Shown piece by piece: positions 54,247 to 61,933 of a stretch of 64,000 bases of DNA. Origin of the DNA: Lederbergia panacisoli (GTDB lineage Bacteria; Bacillota; Bacilli; Bacillales; Bacillaceae_C); the NCBI RefSeq assembly GCF_024626525.1, contig NZ_JANJGU010000003.1, positions 62,001-126,000 of the forward strand, in the 5' to 3' direction. The notes below the pieces were generated by a model. That model searched no databases, was not told where the DNA came from, and saw only the letters and a program-made list of their open reading frames with translations. Position numbers and translations under genes: made by a program. Position 1 is the first letter of the stretch. Every line of letters starts with the position of its first letter.

Positions 54247-55314
54247 ATGAGTAAAAAAGACGTGAAAGTTGGAATCATTGGAACTGGCTTTATGGGTAAA
54301 GGACATGCAATCGGCTATCAGATGTTCGACATCGAAATCGGGATGTTTGCGTCAAGAAGTATTGAAAATGCCAAAGCAGTGGCAAACGAATTTAATGTAG
54401 AAAGATGGACAGACGATTGGCGTAAACTCGTTTCGGATCCTGAAATTGATTGTGTTGATATTACGGCCCCTAACCATCTGCATTATGAAATGGCGATGGC
54501 CTGCATCGAAGCGAAAAAACCTTTTTTGATTGAAAAGCCACTCGCAATGAATACGAAAGAGGCGCAAGAGATTGTAGATGCTGCAAATAAAAATGGCGTC
54601 ATGGCAGTTTATGGTGAAAATATGCGGTATAAGCCTGCGCTCGTACGAATCAAACAAATCATTGACGAAGGCGGATTAGGGGATATTATTATGCTCCGCT
54701 CAAATGAAATCCATAATGGTCCATTTCATAGTGATTGGTTCTGGGACGCAGAGCTTGCGGGCGGCGGTGCAACCATCGATATGGGCATCCATGGTCTATA
54801 TACATTAGAATGGATAATGGGATCGAAGGTAAAAAGAGTGTATGCAGAAATGGATGTATTGAAATGGGACGAGTACTGTAAAAACGGCTCCGAGGATACG
54901 GCTGCAGTTATATTGCGGTTTGAAAATGGAGGAATCGCCGAATTATTAATTAGCTGGGCGATAACTGGTGGGATGGATGTCCGCCTAGAAGTATTCGGAA
55001 AAGAGGGGACAGCTTATGTGAGCACAACACATGATGCTGGAGGACTTCGAGTCCATAGCCACCCAGGCTACGGGAAATCGCTTGAAGAATTATCAAGCCT
55101 AAAGCCACATGTTGTATCGACAAAAGGCTGGAGCTTCCCATCTCCAAATGATGAATTGCAGCAAGGGCATGCGTATGAAGTAAAGCATTTTATAGACTGT
55201 GTAAAAGGGAAAGATGAGCCAAAGAGTACTTTAGAAGACGGGCTTAGGGCGCTTGTATTAGTCGAAGCGATTTACGAGTCTGCTAGAACTGGGAAAGCAG
55301 TAGAAGTTAGTTAG
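54247..55314 (+). CDS. Gfo/Idh/MocA-family oxidoreductase (second in the island)
   Basis: The 355-residue product has the Rossmann loop GTGFMGKGHAIG, LIEKPLAMN (Lys motif) and GGGATIDMGIHGLYTLEW. It is paralogous to the enzyme at 51329 but not a close copy. Two such enzymes with one TIM-barrel protein would allow oxidation, rearrangement or elimination, and re-reduction of a sugar (inference). 12 bp after nagB. Confidence 0.88.
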   Translation: MSKKDVKVGIIGTGFMGKGHAIGYQMFDIEIGMFASRSIENAKAVANEFNVERWTDDWRKLVSDPEIDCVDITAPNHLHYEMAMACIEAKKPFLIEKPLAMNTKEAQEIVDAANKNGVMAVYGENMRYKPALVRIKQIIDEGGLGDIIMLRSNEIHNGPFHSDWFWDAELAGGGATIDMGIHGLYTLEWIMGSKVKRVYAEMDVLKWDEYCKNGSEDTAAVILRFENGGIAELLISWAITGGMDVRLEVFGKEGTAYVSTTHDAGGLRVHSHPGYGKSLEELSSLKPHVVSTKGWSFPSPNDELQQGHAYEVKHFIDCVKGKDEPKSTLEDGLRALVLVEAIYESARTGKAVEVS

Positions 55315-55373
55315 TATATGGAGAAAATATCAGCCTGTAGGTCAGAAGGTTAGAAAGGACATCAGTGTGATAA

Positions 55374-56588
55374 ATGGCTAAAAAAGAATCGTTATTAGTT
55401 GTAAAATTATTTAATTTTTCACTTTATGGGGCACTTGCAGTCTTAATGTCCTACTTCCCCTTATATTTCCAAGAAGTAGGTTTTAGCACTGTAACAATTG
55501 GATTGCTACTCGCGGGAGGGCCGTTCGTTTCCATCTTTGCCAACCCTTTTTGGGGTTACTGGAGCGATCGTCTTCAAAATATAAAGCGCATCTTAATTAT
55601 TATGTTAATTGGAAATGTCATCGTTGTACAAATCGTCTTCCAATTTAACGCACTTCCTCTCGTATTTTTAGCGATGCTGCTTTTCTTTAATTTTCAATCA
55701 CCATTGTTTTCACAAAGTAATAGTTTGATTTTAAACACGATTGAAGGAACGAAGTATAAGTTTGGAACCTTTCGCCTTTGGGGGTCGCTTGGCTGGGCAC
55801 TAATGGCAGTAGCTGCTGGGCCGCTTATTAATATTGTAGGGATCAAAAACCTGTGGATATTGTATAGTGTCATGATTATTGTGACAATCCTTATCGGCTT
55901 GAAATTACCACGGGGAAAAGTGGAAGGGACGAAAGCAATCCAAAAAGGAGGATATGGAAAAGCATTATTAGGGAATAAATACTTTTTAGTTTTTGTCATA
56001 TTAGGAGTATTGATTTCAGTTCCAAACTCTATCAATCATACATTTTTGTCTCTTTATATTAGGGAACTAGGGGGTTCCGTCGTCCTTGTCGGCTGGTCGG
56101 CATTTTTGACAGCTATTTTTGAGGTGCCAGTCTTTTTGTTATTCGATCGTTATTTGAAAAAACATACACCTACAATGTTTGGCTTATTAGTTTTAATCAG
56201 TATCCTATTTGTTTTCCGTTGGTACTTAATGTCGATTGCTACAGGACCTTTGCAAGTTGTGTTCTTTCAAATGCTCCATTGCATCACATTTGGAGGCTAT
56301 TACTATATCGGCACAACGTTGACTGCACAACTTGTTCCAGTCGAATTAAGGGCAAGTGGCCAAGCGATTTATGCACTTACATGGGGCGGAATTTCCGGTA
56401 TCATCGCAGGAATTTTCGGAGGCTGGATGTTCCAACAGCTAGGCCCTAATGTGATGTATTTTGTGAGTGCCATGATTTCTTTATTAGGGGTCGTTGGGTT
56501 TGCAGCACTTTGGATGAAAATTAGCAGGGCAGCTAAACAAAATATCGCCATTGATCGCAGAACTGAGAATATGCCTGGATCCCAGTAA
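55374..56588 (+). CDS. MFS sugar/nucleoside-type importer
   Basis: The 404-residue product has about twelve helices in the MFS-1-like / LacY-like fold, with SYFPLYFQEVGFS, FWGYWSDRLQN (A-motif-like) and GQAIYALTWGGISGIIAG. It is the only evident transporter in the island and is placed between the oxidoreductase and murQ, so it most likely imports a wall fragment sugar. The substrate is unproven. The ribosome binding site (AAAGGA) is unusually distant. Confidence 0.83.
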   Translation: MAKKESLLVVKLFNFSLYGALAVLMSYFPLYFQEVGFSTVTIGLLLAGGPFVSIFANPFWGYWSDRLQNIKRILIIMLIGNVIVVQIVFQFNALPLVFLAMLLFFNFQSPLFSQSNSLILNTIEGTKYKFGTFRLWGSLGWALMAVAAGPLINIVGIKNLWILYSVMIIVTILIGLKLPRGKVEGTKAIQKGGYGKALLGNKYFLVFVILGVLISVPNSINHTFLSLYIRELGGSVVLVGWSAFLTAIFEVPVFLLFDRYLKKHTPTMFGLLVLISILFVFRWYLMSIATGPLQVVFFQMLHCITFGGYYYIGTTLTAQLVPVELRASGQAIYALTWGGISGIIAGIFGGWMFQQLGPNVMYFVSAMISLLGVVGFAALWMKISRAAKQNIAIDRRTENMPGSQ

Positions 56589-56626
56589 GAGTGTTTTCAT
56601 ACAGGCACATTACTGGGGCCTTTTTT
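56581..56626 (+). terminator. Terminator after the MFS gene
   Basis: CCCAGTA (which includes the stop codon) pairs with TACTGGG at 56611-56617, then GCC and six Ts. Confidence 0.7.
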
Positions 56627-56683
56627 AGTTGAATAATATTGAAATATAAATTCACTTTTAGTTTATTTTCATTAAATTACTAT

Positions 56684-56744
56684 TTCATACCCAGGTAATT
56701 CCATGTATAATGAACTCAACAACATGAAGATTCTATTATGTTGT
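56684..56744 (+). promoter_or_regulatory. Promoter and possible MurR operator of murQ
   Basis: TTCATA (56684-56689), 16 nt, TATAAT (56706-56711). Just downstream an inverted repeat ACAACAT (56719-56725) and ATGTTGT (56738-56744) covers the start site. A MurR role is inferred from the neighbouring regulator gene. Confidence 0.5.
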
Positions 56745-56782
56745 CGTTCTAGAACATTTAAAGAAAGGCGGGTATGAAATGA

Positions 56783-57703
56783 ATGCAGAAAAACCTTTCG
56801 AATCTAACAACGGAACAAATGAATGAGAGTACAATGAATATTGATCAAATGTCTTCATTGGAAATTATTAAACTTATGAATACTGAGGATAAAATAGTTG
56901 CAGAAGCAGTTAATCGGGAACTGCCGCATATTGCCGCAGTAATAGATGCCATTCATCATTCTTTTAAAAACTGCGGTCGACTCTTTTATATTGGTGCAGG
57001 AACAAGCGGTCGGCTTGGTATTTTAGATGCATCTGAATGTCCCCCAACTTTTTGCACATCCCCCGAAATGGTGCAAGGTATTATTGCGGGTGGTGATACA
57101 GCGATTAAAACGGCTGTCGAAGGTGCTGAAGATAGCAAAGATTGTGGAGCGAATGATCTAAGGGAAAAAGGATTATGCGCAGTCGATATTGTTGTGGGGA
57201 TTGCTGCAAGCGGTAGAACTCCATATGTTGTAGGGGCTCTTGAATATGCTCGAAGTATAGGTGCTGTAACCGCATCTCTTTCATGTAATAAAAATGCTGA
57301 AATCAGTAAATATGCAGACCATCGAATTGAAGTGATTGTAGGGCCGGAAGTGTTAACCGGATCGACACGATTGAAAGCAGCAACTGCACAAAAAATGGTG
57401 CTAAATATGTTGAGCACTGCATCGCTGATTAAAATGGGAAAAGTGTATAACAACCTAATGGTCGATCTTCATGCAAGCAACCAAAAGTTAATGGAGCGAG
57501 CCCGCAATATGGTGATAACGATTACGGGCGTTTCTCCAGAGGAAGCTGAAAAGTTTTTAAAAATCACTAATCAAAAGGTAAAACCGGCTATTTTAATGAT
57601 ATTGGGTGAGGTGCCCTTTAACGAGGCGACTCAATTGCTTCAAGAGACTGATGGATTATTAAGAGAGGCTATCTTAAAGGCAAAAGAAATCCAGCTTGGT
57701 TAG
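56783..57703 (+). CDS. murQ: MurNAc-6-phosphate etherase MurQ
   Basis: The 306-residue SIS-domain lyase has YIGAGTSGRLGILDASECPP and IAASGRTPYVVGAL, plus the C-terminal helical domain. It splits the lactyl ether of MurNAc-6-P, giving GlcNAc-6-P and D-lactate. ATG 56783 is about 10 nt after AAAGGCGGG. The next gene encodes a PIG-L deacetylase instead of NagA. Confidence 0.96.
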   Translation: MQKNLSNLTTEQMNESTMNIDQMSSLEIIKLMNTEDKIVAEAVNRELPHIAAVIDAIHHSFKNCGRLFYIGAGTSGRLGILDASECPPTFCTSPEMVQGIIAGGDTAIKTAVEGAEDSKDCGANDLREKGLCAVDIVVGIAASGRTPYVVGALEYARSIGAVTASLSCNKNAEISKYADHRIEVIVGPEVLTGSTRLKAATAQKMVLNMLSTASLIKMGKVYNNLMVDLHASNQKLMERARNMVITITGVSPEEAEKFLKITNQKVKPAILMILGEVPFNEATQLLQETDGLLREAILKAKEIQLG

Positions 57704-57735
57704 GAAATATAGCCAAGCGGGTTTTACTTAGTTAA

Positions 57736-57750
57736 ATGTAAGCGTTAACG
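57736..57750 (+). promoter_or_regulatory. CcpA cre site
   Basis: ATGTAAGCGTTAACG matches the cre consensus WTGNAANCGNWNNCW at 14 of 15 positions. It lies just upstream of a promoter -35, where CcpA more often activates or weakly represses. Confidence 0.6.
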
Positions 57751-57757
57751 TGAATTA

Positions 57758-57785
57758 TTGGTTAATCTTAATAGATTAATATAAA
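57758..57785 (+). promoter_or_regulatory. Promoter of the deacetylase gene with internal dyad
   Basis: TTGGTT (57758-57763), 16 nt, TATAAA (57780-57785). The spacer holds TTAATCT-TAAT-AGATTAA (57762-57779), a symmetric site where a repressor would block RNA polymerase. Confidence 0.55.
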
Positions 57786-57810
57786 AAGTAGTTACAAGGA
57801 GGAAAAAATC

Positions 57811-58512
57811 ATGAATTTAGTCGTAGTAGGAGCTCACTGTGGAGATGCAGAAATTCAAGCAGGTGCAATAGCCCATAAATATGCAAAAGCAGGACATAAT
57901 GTCACATTTTTGCATCTGACAGCAGGTGAAAAAGGAAACCCGCCTAATATTTCGGTAGAAGATTATCGCGAGCAAAAAGTTAGAGAGTCTGAAAAAGTGG
58001 CTGAAGTGCTTGGTGTTAATACAATCACATTAGACTATAAAGATGCTGAACTCACTTTTAACGATGAGATTATCACTCATGTTGCTACTTGGATGAGGAA
58101 ATTAAAACCAAACGTCGTGATTACGCACTGGGAAAATAGCATTCATTCCGATCATATTATGACGTACAGAATTGTACACGCGGCCCAATTGAAAGCTGGA
58201 CTTCCTGGTTTTGATTTAGAAGGTCTTCCAGCACATTACTATAGCTTCTATCATAGTGAAAACTGGGAAGACATGGATGGCTATGATCCTGATCTATTCA
58301 TCGACGTATCAGAAGAATTTGATACATATTTAGAGGCTTTGTCACACTATTGGTTCATCATGAATTCAACTTCCTTCCGTTATTACGATTACTATAAAGC
58401 CCTTGGTACAGTAAGGGGATGTGTCAACCGTACAAAATATGCCCAAACATTAAAATTCCCAACAGGAACGAATGTAAGAAAAGGCGGATCATTGCCTGGG
58501 TATGAATTATAA
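57811..58512 (+). CDS. PIG-L/BshB-family deacetylase with altered catalytic motif
   Basis: The 233-residue product has an N-terminal Rossmann-like fold. Its metal motif is AHCGDAE (His9, Gly11, Asp12) where the family has AHxDDxE: the zinc ligands remain but the catalytic-base Asp is Gly. HWENSIHSDH supplies further ligands (HxxH-type). Relatives remove N-acetyl groups from GlcNAc-containing substrates and would fill the place of NagA here. The missing base raises doubt about activity or points to a different reaction. AAGGAGG precedes the ATG by 8 nt. Confidence 0.82.
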   Translation: MNLVVVGAHCGDAEIQAGAIAHKYAKAGHNVTFLHLTAGEKGNPPNISVEDYREQKVRESEKVAEVLGVNTITLDYKDAELTFNDEIITHVATWMRKLKPNVVITHWENSIHSDHIMTYRIVHAAQLKAGLPGFDLEGLPAHYYSFYHSENWEDMDGYDPDLFIDVSEEFDTYLEALSHYWFIMNSTSFRYYDYYKALGTVRGCVNRTKYAQTLKFPTGTNVRKGGSLPGYEL

Positions 58513-58513
58513 A

Positions 58514-58606
58514 GGCTCTTTTCCCAAACATTGTTGCTATTAGTTGTAGCTAAATAACGAGAAATAGATTTTACCCTCGGAACTGATATTAAAATGGGAA
58601 AAGAGC
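58514..58606. repeat. Element with 12-bp inverted ends
   Basis: GCTCTTTTCCCA (58515-58526) and TGGGAAAAGAGC (58595-58606) flank about 70 nt. The left end, with CAAACATTGTTGCTATT, has the look of a Bacillus dispersed repeat. A second dyad, GTAAAAGCC/GGCTTTTAC, follows at 58646-58671. No gene here. Confidence 0.5.
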
Positions 58607-58720
58607 TACCAGCTAAATAAAAACCGCTAAACTTCCTTATTAGGCGTAAAAGCCGGCTCTTGGGCTTTTACAAAAAGAACAAATTTTAAGAAAATAGCCA
58701 TTATAAAAGAATACTATAAA

Positions 58721-58748
58721 AACAGCCTGTAAAATCAGGCTGTTCTTC
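58721..58748 (+). terminator. Possible terminator before namZ
   Basis: AACAGCCTG/CAGGCTGTT stem followed by CTTCATATTT. The T-tract is poor. Confidence 0.5.
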
Positions 58749-58776
58749 ATATTTCCACAAGAGATGAGGTGATATC

Positions 58777-59925
58777 ATGCGTTTAGGTTTAGACATTTTT
58801 TTAGAGAAAAATTACAAGCAATTTAGTGGTAAGAGGATCGGGCTTCTTACGAATATGACTGGTGTAAATGGAAATTTAGTCCCTGCCATTGATTTGTTTT
58901 ATGAGCATCCCCATATCAATTTGGTTGCACTTTACGGCCCCGAGCATGGAATAAGGGGAGATGCCAAAGAAGGCGAAGCTGTTGAATCATCGATTGATCC
59001 ATATACAGGAATTCCTGTTTATAGTTTATACGGAGCTTCCAAAAAACCTTCAAAGGAAATGTTGGATCCTATTGATGTCATCGTTTTTGATTTACAGGAT
59101 ATTGGTGCAAGATACTATACATTCATTTATTCGATGGCATATGTGATGGAGGCATGTGCTGAGCATGGTAAAGAGTTTGTCGTATTGGACCGGCCTAATC
59201 CAATTTCAGGGCTTTCAATGGAAGGGAACTTAGTTGAAGAAGATGTAAGGTCCTTTGTGGGACTCTATCCAATTCCAAATCGGCATGGCATGACTGTTGG
59301 GGAGATTGCCCATTTGTATAAACATGAGTTCAGCATTAACTGTAAATTGACCGTTGTCCCGATGAAAGGTTGGAGACGTCATATGTATTATGACGAGACG
59401 AACCTTTTCTGGGTTCCTCCTTCTCCAAATACAACAGGACTCGATATGAGTATTTTATATCCGGGAACATGTTTAGTGGAAGGAACGAATTTATCTGAAG
59501 GCAGGGGGACGACGAAGCCATTTGAATATGTAGGTGCACCTTTTATAGATGGATACCGATTAGCAAAAACTTTTAATCAAAAAAATGTACCAGGAGTATT
59601 AGCAAGACCCGTGTCATTTGTGCCGACTTATCAAAAACATAAGAATTCTGTATGCGAAGGGATTCAAATACATGTAGTGGATCGTCATAAAGTACATGCG
59701 TTGAAAACAGGGCTGACATTATTAGAAATAATTGCAGAAATGTATCCGAATGACTTTCAATTTAATGAATATCCAAACGGGAAATTCTTCTTTGATTTAT
59801 TGGCAGGAACGAAAGGGCTGCGAAACGAAATTTTAAATGGAAATACGGTTGATTTTTTGGAATCATGCGAAAAACTAATTACTCAATTTGCAAAACAAAG
59901 AGAACCATATTTGTTATACAAATAA
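58777..59925 (+). CDS. namZ: Exo-N-acetylmuramidase NamZ (DUF1343, GH171), leaderless
   Basis: The 382-residue product has family motifs LYGPEHGIRGDAKEGE, DVIVFDLQDIGARYYTFIYS, LDRPNPISG and EGRGTTKPFEYVGAP. NamZ of B. subtilis (YbbC) releases MurNAc from the non-reducing end of peptidoglycan fragments and is exported. This one starts directly with MRLGLDIFLEKNYKQFSGKR, so it has no signal peptide and should act in the cytosol on imported disaccharides. GAGGTGA precedes the ATG. Confidence 0.92.
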   Translation: MRLGLDIFLEKNYKQFSGKRIGLLTNMTGVNGNLVPAIDLFYEHPHINLVALYGPEHGIRGDAKEGEAVESSIDPYTGIPVYSLYGASKKPSKEMLDPIDVIVFDLQDIGARYYTFIYSMAYVMEACAEHGKEFVVLDRPNPISGLSMEGNLVEEDVRSFVGLYPIPNRHGMTVGEIAHLYKHEFSINCKLTVVPMKGWRRHMYYDETNLFWVPPSPNTTGLDMSILYPGTCLVEGTNLSEGRGTTKPFEYVGAPFIDGYRLAKTFNQKNVPGVLARPVSFVPTYQKHKNSVCEGIQIHVVDRHKVHALKTGLTLLEIIAEMYPNDFQFNEYPNGKFFFDLLAGTKGLRNEILNGNTVDFLESCEKLITQFAKQREPYLLYK

Positions 59926-59947
59926 AGATAGTAAGGAGTTTGGTTAG

Positions 59948-60901
59948 ATGACTACATATCGCTCTTATCAATCAGGGGACGAAATTGAAATTATCAGCTT
60001 ATGGAATGAAAGCCTGCTAAAAGATCCAATCAATCAAAAAAGGTTTCGTAATCTCGTATTGCTAGATGCTAATTTTGATCCGAAAGGAATGCGATTGGCT
60101 TATGAAGACAATCAATTAGTCGGTTGTGTTTACGCGGTTAGAAGATTATTGCCGATGTATGGTACTGATTTGGAGCCTGATAATGGGTGGATTCCATTCT
60201 TTTTTGTTCATCCCAACTATCGTTTATCGGGTATCGGATCTCAATTAATGAATGATGCTGTCGAGTTCTTACAATCCGAAGGCAGAAGCAATATATTTTT
60301 TGCTTCATATGCTCCTAATTATATTTTGCCTGGTATTGATGAAGCTGCTTACCCTGGTGCGTATGAATTTTTACAAAAGCAAGGATTTGATAAATTGTAT
60401 TCTCCAGTTGCAATGGACCTGAGTCTAGTTGGCTATCAAGTTCCTGAAGATGTCATAAAGTTGAAGAATCAGAGAATTGAAGAAGGCTATACGTTTTCTA
60501 AAGCAGAGGATAAAGACTTATATGATGTAATTCGTTTTGCCAATGAGGTATTCAATCCCGATTGGGGAAGGGCTATTCGTGAAGGAATCATACAAGGGCT
60601 GCCAATGGAACGGATTTTTGTTGCTAGAGATGGAGAAAAAATGGTAGGCTTTTGTATATATGGCGGATATGAAGGAATTCCTGAACGTTTTGGTCCATTT
60701 GGAGTAGACCCCGAGCAACAAGGAAAAGGACTAGGGAAAATATTATTGCATGAAGCTCTTCAAAGTATGCGATCTGAAGGCTTGCATGGTGCTTGGTTCC
60801 TGTGGACTGGAGAGAAAACGTCAGCTGGATATCTTTATAAAAAGACAGGATTTGAAATCACTCGCCAATTCCATGTAATGAAAAAAACTGTTGATAAGTG
60901 A
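59948..60901 (+). CDS. Double-GNAT acetyltransferase (second of two)
   Basis: The 317-residue product has GNAT domain 1 (about 1-155, VHPNYRLSGIGSQLMNDAVE) and domain 2 (about 165-315, GVDPEQQGKGLGKILLHEAL), each with an acetyl-CoA loop. It has the same length and layout as the protein at 46897, although similarity between them is low. It lies between namZ and murR. AAGGAG is 9 nt before the ATG. The substrate is unknown. Confidence 0.84.
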   Translation: MTTYRSYQSGDEIEIISLWNESLLKDPINQKRFRNLVLLDANFDPKGMRLAYEDNQLVGCVYAVRRLLPMYGTDLEPDNGWIPFFFVHPNYRLSGIGSQLMNDAVEFLQSEGRSNIFFASYAPNYILPGIDEAAYPGAYEFLQKQGFDKLYSPVAMDLSLVGYQVPEDVIKLKNQRIEEGYTFSKAEDKDLYDVIRFANEVFNPDWGRAIREGIIQGLPMERIFVARDGEKMVGFCIYGGYEGIPERFGPFGVDPEQQGKGLGKILLHEALQSMRSEGLHGAWFLWTGEKTSAGYLYKKTGFEITRQFHVMKKTVDK

Positions 60902-60913
60902 GTTGAGTGAGTA

Positions 60914-61798
60914 ATGGCAATTGCAACAGGCGGTTTAGTTATGCTTACTGAAATGCTGACAAAATTGCCGCCTTCAGAAAAGAAAATTGCAGAGTATATT
61001 TTGGAAAACCCAAGAGATGCGATATCTCTTACTGCAAGTGAATTAGGAAAAAGAAGCTCGACTAGCGGTGCAGCCGTCATTCGATTATGTAAATCGCTTG
61101 ATTTAAAGGGCCTTCAGGAATTAAAGCTAAGGATTGCCGGCGATCTACAAAAAACTCCACATCAAGAAATTCGAGATATTGAACCGAATGAATCCAAATA
61201 CACGATTATTGAAAAAATGACCACGAACAGTATTCAAACAATAAAAGAAACGGCAGAATTATTAAGTGAAGATGAATTAACGAAGGCCATTCATGTACTG
61301 GAAAATGCCAAATCCATTCATTTTTTTGGAGTAGGTGCATCGTACATCATTGCCCAAGATGCGCAGCAGAAATTTTTGCGAATTAATAAACATGCTACAG
61401 CATTTAATGATGTTCATATGGCGGCTACCGTTGTGGCGAATTTGGGGAAAGAAGATGTGGTTGTAGGCATTTCTTTTTCCGGCAACACGATTGAAGTAGC
61501 AAAAATACTGGAATTGGCAAATAAGGTAGGGGCCAATACGATAAGCTTAACAAAATATGGCTCATCCATCGTTTCGGAGCAAGCCGATATTCGCCTCTAT
61601 ACATCCGCTACGCGGGAACCTACTTTTCGAAGCGGCGCTACATCATCTCGAATCGCCCAGCTGCACGCCATTGATATTCTTTTTATGTGTGTGGCATCTC
61701 AACAGTATGAAGAAACTGTTACCCATATTGATGAAACGAGAAAAGCGATTGATTTTATAAGAATACCTTTTCGTCCCAAAAAAAGTAAAGAAATATAA
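60914..61798 (+). CDS. murR: RpiR-family regulator MurR
   Basis: The 294-residue product has an N-terminal RpiR helix-turn-helix (ISLTASELGKRSSTSGAAVI, RLCKSLDLKGLQELKLRIAG) and a SIS domain that binds amino-sugar phosphates (GVGASYIIAQDAQQKFLRI). The sequence follows B. subtilis MurR (YbbH), whose N-terminus MATGGL is echoed by MAIATGGL here. It probably senses MurNAc-6-P and represses the salvage genes. It is separated from a PfkB gene by a palindrome and a terminator. Confidence 0.92.
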   Translation: MAIATGGLVMLTEMLTKLPPSEKKIAEYILENPRDAISLTASELGKRSSTSGAAVIRLCKSLDLKGLQELKLRIAGDLQKTPHQEIRDIEPNESKYTIIEKMTTNSIQTIKETAELLSEDELTKAIHVLENAKSIHFFGVGASYIIAQDAQQKFLRINKHATAFNDVHMAATVVANLGKEDVVVGISFSGNTIEVAKILELANKVGANTISLTKYGSSIVSEQADIRLYTSATREPTFRSGATSSRIAQLHAIDILFMCVASQQYEETVTHIDETRKAIDFIRIPFRPKKSKEI

Positions 61799-61832
61799 GA
61801 GGAATCCTTGAGGCGAAAGGCGAACATATATC

Positions 61833-61850
61833 TAATCAAACGTTTGATTA
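61833..61850 (+). promoter_or_regulatory. Palindromic operator-like site, first copy
   Basis: TAATCAAACGTTTGATTA is a perfect 18-bp palindrome with central CG. The preceding AGGCGAACATATATC is repeated before the copy at 62913, so the flank was duplicated too. Confidence 0.7.
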
Positions 61851-61878
61851 AGGGAAAAGCGAAAGACAGTAGAATGAA

Positions 61879-61910
61879 CCTTCCAATTTATTAATAATTG
61901 GAGGCCTTTT
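61879..61910 (+). terminator. Intrinsic terminator after murR
   Basis: CCTTCCAATT pairs with AATTGGAGG across a short loop, then CCTTTTT. Confidence 0.75.
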
Positions 61911-61933
61911 TAAAACTTATAGGGGGAGAAGTC

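Noticed and set aside
56774-56782. ATG-AAA-TGA mini-ORF just before murQ as a translational attenuator
   Set aside because: It is close to the ribosome binding site and could arise by chance. No leader hairpin supports an attenuation mechanism.
56986-57453. 155-aa minus-strand ORF opposite murQ
   Set aside because: It mirrors the murQ codons and has no ribosome binding site.
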